From Polaribacter sejongensis (GTDB lineage Bacteria; Bacteroidota; Bacteroidia; Flavobacteriales; Flavobacteriaceae), in NCBI RefSeq assembly GCF_038024065.1, contig NZ_CP150667.1:1178001-1242000 (forward strand): a stretch of DNA of 64,000 nt. Direction: 5' to 3'. Under the pieces are notes generated by a model. It had not been told where the DNA came from and did not search any database. It was given only the letters and a program-made list of their open reading frames with translations. Both the position numbers and the translations under genes were made by a program. Below, in pieces: positions 9,135 to 17,450 of the stretch (position 1 is the first letter of the stretch; each line of letters begins with the position of its first letter).

Positions 9135-10119
9135 TAAATTGAGAATAATCAATTAAAATACTCATTCCAGGTCTTAACTCTACTTCTTTTTCAACAGGCA
9201 TCGCCTTAATTTCAAAAGTTCTAATATCAAAATCTCCAGTAGCTTTTGTTGCACTCCAAGTAGCATAATCTCCTAAAGCAGCCACGTAATAAATTTTAAA
9301 TTGTACTTTTTTATTGTTTAAAGCAGGAATCGTTGCTTCAAAAACACTTTCTTTTTTAAAATTGAAAAGACTCGTTTCTTTAATATTTAAGATAGCGTAA
9401 CTATTTGTTAGATCAACCAAATGAGCCACAGGATAACCTGCTCCTATTAATTCTCCTTCTTCTGGTAAAAAATCAAGAACTTCTGCATCTATAGGTGCAA
9501 TAATATTACGCTCATTTTTATAACCCTCTAACTCAATTAAAGCGCCATCTGCTTGTTTTACCATTGCTGTAGCAGCATCTATATCTTCGTTCCTAGCACC
9601 TTTTTTTGCCATTTGATACATGCTTAATGCAGCTTCTTGGTCTTTTAAGGCAACTTCTTTTTTAGCAAATATTTCATCTCGTTTTTGTTCAGAAATTACA
9701 CCGTCTTTAAATAAGTTTGCCATACGAGTATATGTCTTATTCATTACATTGGCTGCTGCTGTTGCTTTTTCATAGACACTTTTTGCAGCTCTAATTTCTT
9801 CTGACCTTGCTCCATTTTGTGCTTTATTTTTTTGAGCATTTGCAGCATCTCTTAAAGCTAACGCTTGTTGCTCTTTAGCCATAATTTCTGGACTTAAAAG
9901 CGTTGCTATCAATTGTCCTTTTTTTACACTTGCTCCCTCTTTTACTTCAAAAGAATTGATACGTGTAGGTATTTTAGAAGACAAATAAATTTCTTTTGCT
10001 TCAATTCTACCTTGTAAAACAACCGATTTAGGTTTCGTTAAAAACCACACACCTGTAAGAACTATAATTGAAATAATTACAACACCTATTAATGATTTTA
10101 TAAATTTTGGATTTCTCAT
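9127..10119 (-). CDS. HlyD/MFP periplasmic adaptor
   Basis: A 330-residue membrane fusion protein linking the inner-membrane permeases to the TolC channel. One N-terminal membrane anchor at about 8-28 is followed by the first half of a lipoyl-like domain ('VLQGRIEAKEIYLSSKIPTRI'). A long Ala/Lys/Glu-rich coiled-coil hairpin spans about 85-200, then the second lipoyl half ('IIAPIDAEVLDFLPEEGE') and a beta-barrel domain with 'LRPGMSILIDY' near the end. The architecture matches YbhG/EmrA-type adaptors. It sits 13 bases after tolC and overlaps the next permease, so stoichiometric expression is expected. Confidence 0.88.
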   Translation of the reverse strand: MRNPKFIKSLIGVVIISIIVLTGVWFLTKPKSVVLQGRIEAKEIYLSSKIPTRINSFEVKEGASVKKGQLIATLLSPEIMAKEQQALALRDAANAQKNKAQNGARSEEIRAAKSVYEKATAAANVMNKTYTRMANLFKDGVISEQKRDEIFAKKEVALKDQEAALSMYQMAKKGARNEDIDAATAMVKQADGALIELEGYKNERNIIAPIDAEVLDFLPEEGELIGAGYPVAHLVDLTNSYAILNIKETSLFNFKKESVFEATIPALNNKKVQFKIYYVAALGDYATWSATKATGDFDIRTFEIKAMPVEKEVELRPGMSILIDYSQFNE

Positions 10120-10132
10120 TTTAATTTTATTA

Positions 10133-11488
10133 TTAATTTTGATTTAAGAAAGAAGCTGTTTTTCCTGTAAGTACCATTAACTCTCCGTAAGCTACATTGT
10201 ACTCATATAAGGCTTTTATTTTATGTAATTTAATTTCTGATAACTTTAGAGTTGCGTCCATCACTTCTAGTGAAGTTCCTGTTCCTTCTTCAAAAGCACG
10301 TGTTCTCATAAACTTTAGTCTATTTGCCAATGCTTCATCTGTATGTAAACTTTCGTATTGCTCCAGTTCCTTTTGCATGGTATTGTACAATTTTTCTGTG
10401 TACGTCGTTAAATTTAGTCGTGCTTGTCTATCAATTTCTTCTACTTGAGAAATTTTGTATTTAGATGCTTTTATTTTATGTTCTCTTTGAAAACCATTAA
10501 ACAATTCCCATTCTACACCAACACCAACAAACCATTTTGTATCTACCAATGGCAAATTATCTTTCCAAAGGATGTATTTTCCAGAAACTCCTACTTTCGG
10601 AAAATAATCGCTCTTTTCTACTTGTACTCCTACTTTTGCTAACTCATGATTTTTTTCAATGATTTTTAACTGTTCATTTTCAGTCAACATATCATTGGTA
10701 AACTCTTGCAAAGGTTTTACAATGGTGGGTTCCTTAAATTCACTACTGAAACCAGAAATTGAATTTACTCCTATTAAATTCTGAACAGCCGTAGTAGCCA
10801 AATCGACATCTTTTTTAGCGCCTAACAACTCTCTATTTGCATTAGACAAAGCTACTTTAGCGTTTAAAGTTTCTACTTCTGGAATAATACCATTTTCGAA
10901 AAACTTAGTTGCTTGGTTGTTATGTAACAAAATAACATCATATACTTCTTGTCTTAACTGCACTGCTTCTTGCGCTAACTTTAACTTAAAAAAGTAATTG
11001 ATTAACTGAATCGTTAATGCATCTTCTTTAATTTTATGCTTGGTTTCTGACAATGCTAATTTTATTTCTGATGCTTTATTGGCAGCATTAATTTTTCCAC
11101 CTGCATAAATTGGCATCGATATGTCTGCAGTGGCAAACCCCATATTTTTTTCTTGCAGCGTAAAATCCCAACTTCCTAAAACCGATGCAGGATCTGTAAT
11201 TCCTAACAAACCACCTACCATATTTCTTTGCTCATTTAAATCAGCCGAAATATCTTTATCTAAATGCATATAAGTACCAGAAACACCTACCGTTGGTAAA
11301 CGCAATCCTTTTGTAGCTTTGTGCTCTTCTTCCATCGCTTTTACTTCAAAGCTAGAGGCTTTTGCATCTCCGTTTTTAGACAACATTAAGTCATACGCTT
11401 GCCTTAAAGTAATATCTTGGGCGTTTGTAAATGTTGTTATAAAACCTAATACAACAGAGAAAAACACTCCTATTCTATTCAATTTCAT
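10133..11488 (-). CDS. TolC-family outer membrane channel
   Basis: About 451 residues with an N-terminal signal peptide ('MKLNRIGVFFSVVLGF...TNA') followed by two repeats of the outer-membrane efflux protein fold: long helical hairpins near 50-220 and 260-440 with strands between. A longer frame opens at a GTG (11515), but the ATG at 11488 starts directly at the signal peptide and is preferred. Trimeric TolC proteins form the outer-membrane exit duct; this one should serve the adaptor and permeases encoded just downstream. It is the second gene of the TetR-led operon and starts about 27 bases after the tetR stop. Confidence 0.87.
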   Translation of the reverse strand: MKLNRIGVFFSVVLGFITTFTNAQDITLRQAYDLMLSKNGDAKASSFEVKAMEEEHKATKGLRLPTVGVSGTYMHLDKDISADLNEQRNMVGGLLGITDPASVLGSWDFTLQEKNMGFATADISMPIYAGGKINAANKASEIKLALSETKHKIKEDALTIQLINYFFKLKLAQEAVQLRQEVYDVILLHNNQATKFFENGIIPEVETLNAKVALSNANRELLGAKKDVDLATTAVQNLIGVNSISGFSSEFKEPTIVKPLQEFTNDMLTENEQLKIIEKNHELAKVGVQVEKSDYFPKVGVSGKYILWKDNLPLVDTKWFVGVGVEWELFNGFQREHKIKASKYKISQVEEIDRQARLNLTTYTEKLYNTMQKELEQYESLHTDEALANRLKFMRTRAFEEGTGTSLEVMDATLKLSEIKLHKIKALYEYNVAYGELMVLTGKTASFLNQN

Positions 11489-11515
11489 TGATTTATTTTT
11501 TAAATTGATATTCAC

Positions 11516-12100
11516 TTATTTTAAAATATTTAAAATATTGTCAGTTAGTTTATCTACATCATCTATAGTAACTTCTTGTTCTCCAAAAATATTTTTTCTT
11601 GTAAAATTGATATAATCCACGGCATAGACTAAAATGTGATAATGCAATTGATACACCGTTGTTTCTTTAGAAATCTCTCCAGATTTCACTCCAATTTTTT
11701 TGATGCTGTTCATTAATTCAGCACTTTTTTCTTTAATGATTTCTGATGCAAAAAAGTTTTCATTATGTAGCAATTGATAAAAAAACTTAGATGCATTTGG
11801 CTCATCTAAAAAGTAAGTTACTCTATTTCTAATAAACTCTTCTATAAGTGGTTTAATAGTATTTGAGTTTATGGTTAATAAATATTCTAGCTCTTTATAT
11901 AAAGAATCTACCTTATCATGATAAAGTTCATTTATTAAATCTTGTTTACCTGTATAAGTTCTATACAAATACCCACCACTTACGTTTGCTTTTTTAGCAA
12001 TCATTGCAATTGTAGTTGCTTCAATACCATGTTCTACAATGGTGTGCATAATCGCATCTTTAATTCTTGCTATTTTATCTTCATCAATTTTACGCGCCAT
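11516..12100 (-). CDS. TetR/AcrR-family regulator of the efflux operon
   Basis: A 194-residue repressor-type protein. The N-terminal helix-turn-helix lies at about 10-55 ('ATTIAMIAKKANVSGGYLYRTY' region), and the remainder is the helical ligand-binding and dimerisation domain. It is the first gene of its own operon (tetR-tolC-hlyD-permeases), so autoregulation is expected. A palindrome sits in the promoter just upstream at 12133-12154. The ligand is unknown; such regulators usually sense a compound that the controlled pump exports. Its N-terminal sequence and operon place it with the YbiH/CecR-like regulators, which is a weak inference. Confidence 0.88.
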   Translation of the reverse strand: MARKIDEDKIARIKDAIMHTIVEHGIEATTIAMIAKKANVSGGYLYRTYTGKQDLINELYHDKVDSLYKELEYLLTINSNTIKPLIEEFIRNRVTYFLDEPNASKFFYQLLHNENFFASEIIKEKSAELMNSIKKIGVKSGEISKETTVYQLHYHILVYAVDYINFTRKNIFGEQEVTIDDVDKLTDNILNILK

Positions 12101-12122
12101 ACTTAGAATTATTTTCCGAATA

Positions 12123-12154
12123 CAAAGTTATGAATAAATGTTCATTCATTTATT
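12123..12154 (-). promoter_or_regulatory. Promoter with TetR operator palindrome
   Basis: On the minus strand the -7 box TAACTTTG (12130-12123) matches TAnnTTTG exactly. Directly upstream lies a perfect inverted repeat, AATAAATG at 12133-12140 and CATTTATT at 12147-12154, with a 6-base centre. The palindrome fills the gap between -7 and -33 and covers the -33 position, so bound TetR protein would block the polymerase. The -33 sequence itself is poor, as is common at regulated promoters. Confidence 0.6.
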
Positions 12155-12204
12155 AAAAGAGAATAATTTTTTATCATTAATAAATATAAAACCTTAAAGT
12201 ATAA

Positions 12205-12254
12205 GCATAAAAAAAGCATCCAAAAATACTGAAAATCAATATTTTTAGATGCTT
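12205..12254 (-). terminator. carB: carB intrinsic terminator
   Basis: A long hairpin with arms AAGCATC..AAAAATA (12214-12228) and TATTTTTAGATGCTT (12240-12254), one internal mismatch, followed on the minus strand by a run of T. It lies about 23 bases past the carB stop. Confidence 0.85.
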
Positions 12255-12276
12255 AATATAAAGTTTTACTTGAAAA

Positions 12277-15132
12277 TTACTTATTCAAATACATTTTACG
12301 TCTTGCGTACAAATCATAAAACTGATCGTCTCTTAAACTATCAATAAACAAAATACTCTCTCCAGTAGACTTCATTTCTGGTCCTAGTTTCTTATCAACG
12401 TTCGGGAACTTGTTAAAAGAAAATACAGGTTGCTTAATTGCATACCCTTCTAATTGAGGGTTAAAATTAAAATCTGTTACTTTATTATGACCTAACATTA
12501 CTTTTGTTGCATAATTTACATACGGTTCTTTGTATGCTTTTGCTATAAATGGTACTGTTCTAGATGCTCTTGGGTTTGCTTCAATAATATAAACAATATC
12601 ATTTTTAACTGCAAACTGAACATTAATCAAACCTACCGTTTTTAACTCTGTAGCAATAGTACGAGTATGGTCTTTAATTTGTTGTAAAACTAAATCGCCT
12701 AAATTAAAAACAGGCAAAGTAGCATTAGAATCTCCAGAATGAATTCCACAAGGCTCAATATGCTCCATTATTCCAATAATGTACACATTACCATCTGCAT
12801 CACAAATTGCATCTGCTTCTGCTTCTATCGCTCCATCTAAATAATGATCTAACAATAATTTATTACCAGGCATTCTACCTAATAAATCTACAACATGCTT
12901 TACCAACTCTTCTTTGTTGATTACAATTTTCATTCCTTGTCCTCCTAATACATAAGAAGGTCTTACTAAAATAGGGAAATCTAATTCATCCGCTAAAGCC
13001 AAAGCTTCATCCGCAGTTTCTGCGATACCAAATTCTGGGTAAGGAATATTGTTACTTTTTAACAACTCAGAGAAAAGCCCTCTGTCTTCCGCTAAATCTA
13101 GTGCTTCAAAAGAAGTACCAATAATTTTAATTCCGTATTTCGTTAACTTTTCAGCCAACTTTAAAGCCGTTTGTCCACCTAACTGTACAATAACTCCTTC
13201 TGGTTTTTCATGACGAATAATGTCATAAATATGTTCCCAAAAAACAGGTTCGAAATATAATTTATCAGCTGTATCAAAATCTGTAGAAACCGTTTCTGGG
13301 TTACAGTTAATCATAATGGTTTCGTAACCACATTCCGCAGCTGCTAAAACACCATGTACACAACAGTAATCGAACTCAATTCCTTGTCCAATTCTATTCG
13401 GTCCAGATCCTAAAACAATAATTTTCTTTTTATCAGTTACAATACTTTCGTTTGCAATAATAATTTCTCCGTCTGCAGTTTCAATCTCGTTTTCGAAAGT
13501 TGAATAGTAATAAGGAGTCTTTGCTTTAAACTCTGCAGCACAAGTATCAACTAATTTAAAAACACGTTGTACTTTTAATTCTTCTCTTTTTGTATATACT
13601 TCACTTTCTAAACAACCCAGCATGTGCGCTATTTGCCTGTCTCCGTATCCTTTTTGCTTCGCTTCTAGTAATAAATCTCTTCCTAAAGTATCAATTTTGT
13701 AGGTAGAAATTTCTTTTTGAAGTTGAAATAACTCTTCATATTGTTTTAAATACCACATGTCTATTTTTGTGATATCGTAAATCTGAGTTAAAGGAATTCC
13801 CATAGCAATGGCATCGTAAATTGCAAACACACGATCCCAACTTGCATTGGTTAATTTTTCTATAATTTGGTTATAATCTGTATACCCTTTTCCGTCTGCA
13901 CCTAAACCATTTCTTTTAATCTCTAAAGACTGTGTTGCTTTGTGCAATGCTTCTTGGAAAGAACGTCCAATTCCCATTACTTCTCCAACAGATTTCATTT
14001 GTAAACCTAAAGTTCTATCTGAACCTTCGAATTTATCAAAATTCCAACGTGGTATTTTTACAATTACATAATCTAAAGTTGGCTCAAATAAAGCAGATGT
14101 AGATTTTGTAATTCCGTTTTCTAATTCATCTAAAGTATAACCAATCGCTAATTTTGTAGCTACTTTTGCAATAGGATACCCTGTTGCTTTAGACGCTAAA
14201 GCGGATGAACGAGAAACACGAGGATTAATTTCAATAGCAATAATATCTTCTTTTTCGTCTGGCGAGACTGCAAACTGTACGTTACAACCACCTTCAAAAT
14301 CTCCAATAGAACGCATCATTTTAATAGACATATCACGCATTTTCTGATACGTTTTATCAGAAAGTGTCATAGCAGGTGCTACTGTTATAGAATCTCCAGT
14401 ATGAATTCCCATAGGATCCATATTTTCGATAGAACATATAATGACAACGTTATCGTTTTTATCACGTAATAATTCTAATTCGTATTCTTTCCAGCCCATC
14501 ATTGCTTTATCAATCATCACCTCATGTATTGGTGATGCTTCTAAACCAAAACTTAAAAGTTGGTCAAAATCTTCTGCTTTGTAAACAATAGAAGCTCCTG
14601 CCCCACCCAAGGTATAAGAAGAACGAATTACTAAAGGAAAACCAAATTCTTGTGCAATTTCTTTACCTTTTAAAAATGAAGTAGCTGTTGCTTGAGGCGC
14701 CATTGGCACATCAATCTTTAACATTAACTCTCTAAACTGCTCTCTGTCTTCTGTAATATTAATGGCATCAATATCTACACCAATTAATTTTACATTAAAA
14801 TCTTCCCAAATTCCTTTATCATCTGCTTCAATACAAAGGTTTAATGCGGTTTGCCCACCCATTGTTGGTAAAACAGCATCAATTTGTGGATGCTCTTTTA
14901 AAATTTGAATGATAGATTTGGTTGTTAAAGGCAACAAATAAATATGATCAGCCATAGATGGGTCTGTCATAATTGTTGCAGGATTTGAGTTGATTAGAAC
15001 TGTTTCTATTCCATCTTCTCTTAAAGAACGTAAAGATTGTGAACCAGAATAATCAAATTCACAAGCTTGTCCAATAACAATTGGTCCAGATCCAATAATT
15101 AAAACTGATTTGAGGTCTTTTCTTTTTGGCAT
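12277..15132 (-). CDS. carB: Carbamoyl-phosphate synthase large chain, short form
   Basis: A 951-residue enzyme making carbamoyl phosphate from bicarbonate, ammonia (from the small chain) and ATP, for pyrimidine and arginine synthesis. It contains both homologous halves: the carboxyphosphate half opens with 'VLIIGSGPIVIGQACEFDYSG' and the carbamoyl-phosphate half with 'VLGSGPNRIGQGIEFDYCCVH' near residue 565. Each has an ATP-grasp core ('VRSSYTLGG', 'VRPSYVLGGQGM'). The enterobacterial enzyme is about 1,073 residues; here the protein ends where the C-terminal MGS-like regulatory domain would begin. carA is not in the window. The gene is followed by a strong terminator. Confidence 0.95.
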   Translation of the reverse strand: MPKRKDLKSVLIIGSGPIVIGQACEFDYSGSQSLRSLREDGIETVLINSNPATIMTDPSMADHIYLLPLTTKSIIQILKEHPQIDAVLPTMGGQTALNLCIEADDKGIWEDFNVKLIGVDIDAINITEDREQFRELMLKIDVPMAPQATATSFLKGKEIAQEFGFPLVIRSSYTLGGAGASIVYKAEDFDQLLSFGLEASPIHEVMIDKAMMGWKEYELELLRDKNDNVVIICSIENMDPMGIHTGDSITVAPAMTLSDKTYQKMRDMSIKMMRSIGDFEGGCNVQFAVSPDEKEDIIAIEINPRVSRSSALASKATGYPIAKVATKLAIGYTLDELENGITKSTSALFEPTLDYVIVKIPRWNFDKFEGSDRTLGLQMKSVGEVMGIGRSFQEALHKATQSLEIKRNGLGADGKGYTDYNQIIEKLTNASWDRVFAIYDAIAMGIPLTQIYDITKIDMWYLKQYEELFQLQKEISTYKIDTLGRDLLLEAKQKGYGDRQIAHMLGCLESEVYTKREELKVQRVFKLVDTCAAEFKAKTPYYYSTFENEIETADGEIIIANESIVTDKKKIIVLGSGPNRIGQGIEFDYCCVHGVLAAAECGYETIMINCNPETVSTDFDTADKLYFEPVFWEHIYDIIRHEKPEGVIVQLGGQTALKLAEKLTKYGIKIIGTSFEALDLAEDRGLFSELLKSNNIPYPEFGIAETADEALALADELDFPILVRPSYVLGGQGMKIVINKEELVKHVVDLLGRMPGNKLLLDHYLDGAIEAEADAICDADGNVYIIGIMEHIEPCGIHSGDSNATLPVFNLGDLVLQQIKDHTRTIATELKTVGLINVQFAVKNDIVYIIEANPRASRTVPFIAKAYKEPYVNYATKVMLGHNKVTDFNFNPQLEGYAIKQPVFSFNKFPNVDKKLGPEMKSTGESILFIDSLRDDQFYDLYARRKMYLNK

Positions 15133-15159
15133 TGTAAGTTGTTGTGTTATGTTGTTTTA

Positions 15160-15190
15160 CAAAAATAGTTAGTGCTTGGGTATAAAAAAA
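15160..15190 (-). promoter_or_regulatory. carB: Candidate carB promoter
   Basis: On the minus strand a perfect -7 box TATTTTTG (15167-15160) lies about 28 bases before the carB ATG. At 19-base spacing the -33 position reads TTTT instead of TTTG. The upstream part overlaps the T-run of the rpmH terminator, so the two genes are packed very closely. Confidence 0.5.
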
Positions 15191-15214
15191 GGCATTACTT
15201 AAAAAAGTAACACC
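15184..15214 (-). terminator. rpmH: rpmH intrinsic terminator
   Basis: A 10-bp stem (GGCATTACTT 15191-15200 against AAGTAACACC 15205-15214, with two G-U pairs) with a four-base loop, followed on the minus strand by seven T. It lies 25 bases after the rpmH stop. Confidence 0.8.
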
Positions 15215-15239
15215 TTATATATTAACAAATGTTAATCAT

Positions 15240-15401
15240 TTATTTTTTATGTCTAGTTTCAGTAGAAACAGAAATTTTCTTTCTTCCTTTAGCTCTTCTA
15301 CGAGCTAAAACCTTTCTACCATTAGCAGAAGCCATTCTTTCCATGAAACCATGTTTATTTCTTCTCTTTCTCTTTGACGGTTGGTAAGTTCTTTTTGGCA
15401 T
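15240..15401 (-). CDS. rpmH: 50S ribosomal protein L34
   Basis: A 53-residue, strongly basic protein beginning [19 protein letters not shown] and continuing '[20 protein letters not shown]', the unmistakable L34 pattern. It carries the short C-terminal tail '[11 protein letters not shown]' seen in Bacteroidota L34. It belongs to the large ribosomal subunit. The gene is monocistronic, with a perfect consensus promoter upstream and its own terminator, and it is transcribed away from pyrG. The usual bacterial rpmH neighbours (dnaA, rnpA) are absent here; yidC is nearby but on the other strand. Confidence 0.96.
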   Translation of the reverse strand: MPKRTYQPSKRKRRNKHGFMERMASANGRKVLARRRAKGRKKISVSTETRHKK

Positions 15402-15469
15402 TATCTGTATTTTTAAATGTCTTCTATTATTATTTTACTGCTTTAAATTCTACTCTTTTAAAGCGTTGG

Positions 15470-15500
15470 CAAATATACAACTGTTTTTATTTATGGCAAA
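15470..15500 (-). promoter_or_regulatory. rpmH: rpmH promoter, perfect Bacteroidota consensus
   Basis: Minus strand: TTTG at 15500-15497, exactly 19 bases, then TATATTTG at 15477-15470. This matches TTTG-N19-TAnnTTTG fully. A transcript starting about seven bases further would have a leader of roughly 60 bases. Confidence 0.8.
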
Positions 15501-15576
15501 CACTATTTTAAAAAAAAATGAAATATTTTTTAACGAGACAAAAGTACAAGTTTTGTAAATCTTTTCACCTTTTTTA

Positions 15577-15607
15577 TTTGACAGAATTTTTAGAGTTAGT
15601 ACTTTTG
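15577..15607 (+). promoter_or_regulatory. pyrG: pyrG promoter, perfect Bacteroidota consensus
   Basis: TTTG at 15577-15580, exactly 19 bases, then TACTTTTG at 15600-15607, a full match to TTTG-N19-TAnnTTTG. Transcription should start near 15613, only about a dozen bases before the ATG at 15626. This argues against the longer open frame that begins at 15518. Confidence 0.8.
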
Positions 15608-15625
15608 CGCAAACCTAAGAATACC

Positions 15626-17239
15626 ATGAGTAATACTAAATATGTTTTTGTAACAGGAGGCGTAACATCATCCCTTGGAAAAGGAATTATTGCTGCATCA
15701 TTAGCAAAATTATTACAGCAAAGAGGATTTTCTGTAACTATCCAAAAATTAGACCCTTATATTAATATAGACCCAGGAACTTTAAATCCGTACGAGCATG
15801 GAGAATGTTATGTTACAGATGATGGAGCAGAAACAGATTTAGATCTAGGTCATTATGAGCGTTTTTTAAACATTCCTACAAGTCAATCTAATAACGTAAC
15901 TACAGGTAAAATTTATCAATCTGTAATTAATAAAGAGCGTAAAGGAGAGTTTTTAGGAAAAACGGTGCAAGTGATCCCTCATATTACAGACGAAATTAAA
16001 CGTAGAATCCAGATTTTAGGAGAAACGGGCGATTACGATATTGTAATTACAGAAATTGGTGGAACTGTTGGTGATATTGAATCTTTACCATATGTAGAGT
16101 CTGTTAGACAAATGCTTTGGGAAAAAGGAGAAGATAATGCTATTGTTATTCATTTAACATTGGTTCCTTTTTTAGCTGCTGCAGGTGAATTAAAAACAAA
16201 ACCTACGCAACACTCTGTAAAAATGTTAATGCAAAGTGGTGTGAGTCCAGATATTTTAGTGTGTAGAACAGAACATGAAATTTCTGATGACATTAAACGT
16301 AAACTGGCTTTATTTTGTAATGTGAAGCAAGAAGACGTAATACAGTCTATAGATGCAGAGACTATATATGATGTTCCTAATTTAATGTTAGCACAAGGTT
16401 TAGATACCGTTGTTTTAAATAAATTAAAGCTTTCTTCTAAAGGAGAACCAGAATTAAAAGTTTGGAACAACTTTTTAGAGAAACACAAAAACCCAAAGCA
16501 CGAAGTAGAAATTGCCTTAATTGGTAAATATATTGAGTTGCAAGATTCTTATAAATCTATTACGGAAGCTTTTATTCATGCAGGTTCTACGCACGAAACT
16601 AAAGTAAAAGTACGTTGGGTACATTCAGAAAGTTTAACACCTAAAAATGCAGAGAAAAAACTAAAAGGTGTTAATGGTATTTTAGTGGCTCCTGGTTTTG
16701 GTGATAGAGGTATTGAAGGTAAAATTAGAGCCGTAAGATATGCAAGAGAAAATAATATTCCTTTCTTCGGAATTTGTTTAGGAATGCAAATGGCGGTTAT
16801 TGAATTTGCAAGAAACGTTTTAGGTTTAGAGAATGCAAGTTCTACAGAGATGAATAAAAGCACTAAAGACCCTGTTATTAATTTAATGGAAAGTCAGAAA
16901 GATGTTACCGAAAAAGGTGGAACCATGCGTTTAGGTGCTTGGGATTGTGAGTTGAAAAAAGATTCTAAAATATACAAAGCTTATGGATCTGACATGATAA
17001 GCGAGCGTCATAGACACCGTTTTGAGTTTAACAACGATTATTTAGAACAAATTGAAGCTGCCGGAATGAAAGCAACAGGTTTCAACCCTAAAACAGGATT
17101 GGTAGAAGTTGTAGAAGTACCTGCACATCCTTGGTTTGTTGGTGTTCAATATCATCCAGAATATAAGAGTACCGTTTTAAAACCACATCCTTTATTTGTA
17201 GATTTTATTAAAGCTGCCTTAAAACAGTCTCAAAAATAA
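15626..17239 (+). CDS. pyrG: CTP synthase
   Basis: A 537-residue glutamine-dependent enzyme converting UTP to CTP. The synthase domain opens with '[17 protein letters not shown]' (P-loop-like) and contains '[26 protein letters not shown]'-type substrate residues. The class I glutaminase domain follows, with the nucleophile in 'FFGICLGMQ' (C384) and the His/Glu pair in 'VQYHPEYKS'. The frame is open back to 15518, but the ATG at 15626 aligns with family starts and lies just after a perfect promoter. A hairpin follows the stop. It is co-oriented with yidC, which has its own promoter. Confidence 0.96.
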   Translation: MSNTKYVFVTGGVTSSLGKGIIAASLAKLLQQRGFSVTIQKLDPYINIDPGTLNPYEHGECYVTDDGAETDLDLGHYERFLNIPTSQSNNVTTGKIYQSVINKERKGEFLGKTVQVIPHITDEIKRRIQILGETGDYDIVITEIGGTVGDIESLPYVESVRQMLWEKGEDNAIVIHLTLVPFLAAAGELKTKPTQHSVKMLMQSGVSPDILVCRTEHEISDDIKRKLALFCNVKQEDVIQSIDAETIYDVPNLMLAQGLDTVVLNKLKLSSKGEPELKVWNNFLEKHKNPKHEVEIALIGKYIELQDSYKSITEAFIHAGSTHETKVKVRWVHSESLTPKNAEKKLKGVNGILVAPGFGDRGIEGKIRAVRYARENNIPFFGICLGMQMAVIEFARNVLGLENASSTEMNKSTKDPVINLMESQKDVTEKGGTMRLGAWDCELKKDSKIYKAYGSDMISERHRHRFEFNNDYLEQIEAAGMKATGFNPKTGLVEVVEVPAHPWFVGVQYHPEYKSTVLKPHPLFVDFIKAALKQSQK

Positions 17240-17257
17240 AAAAGTATTTAATTAAAA

Positions 17258-17285
17258 GCAGTCGAAACTTAAATATTTCGACTGC
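17258..17285 (+). terminator. pyrG: Hairpin after pyrG
   Basis: A perfect 10-bp stem, GCAGTCGAAA (17258-17267) with TTTCGACTGC (17276-17285), and an 8-base loop, 19 bases after the pyrG stop. The following T-tract is weak (TCTTA), so it may act as an mRNA 3' end stabiliser or a leaky terminator. Confidence 0.6.
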
Positions 17286-17386
17286 TCTTAAAGTGACATT
17301 ATAAAAATTAGGAATACTATTTGAACTACATAGTTAGTATCAAAAATAAAGTAGCAAAAATTATATAAAGCTGCTTTTTAACTACA

Positions 17387-17417
17387 TTTGTCGCGTTTTT
17401 ATCAAAAGATATTTTTG
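17387..17417 (+). promoter_or_regulatory. yidC: yidC promoter, perfect Bacteroidota consensus
   Basis: TTTG at 17387-17390, exactly 19 bases, then TATTTTTG at 17410-17417, a full match to TTTG-N19-TAnnTTTG. The predicted leader to the ATG at 17451 is about 27 bases. Confidence 0.8.
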
Positions 17418-17450
17418 GTTTAATGACAAATTGACATTTTAAAATAACAC

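Noticed and set aside
11489..11515. GTG start for the TolC-family gene
   Set aside because: It adds a polar Asn/Lys stretch before an otherwise standard signal peptide; the ATG at 11488 is better.
15518..15625. 36-codon N-terminal extension of pyrG
   Set aside because: It contains the perfect promoter of the gene, is not protein-like and is absent from the family; the ATG at 15626 is the start.
16150..16488. Open frame of 112 codons on the minus strand inside pyrG
   Set aside because: It is the antisense shadow of a clear CTP synthase gene, with no protein-like pattern or start signal.
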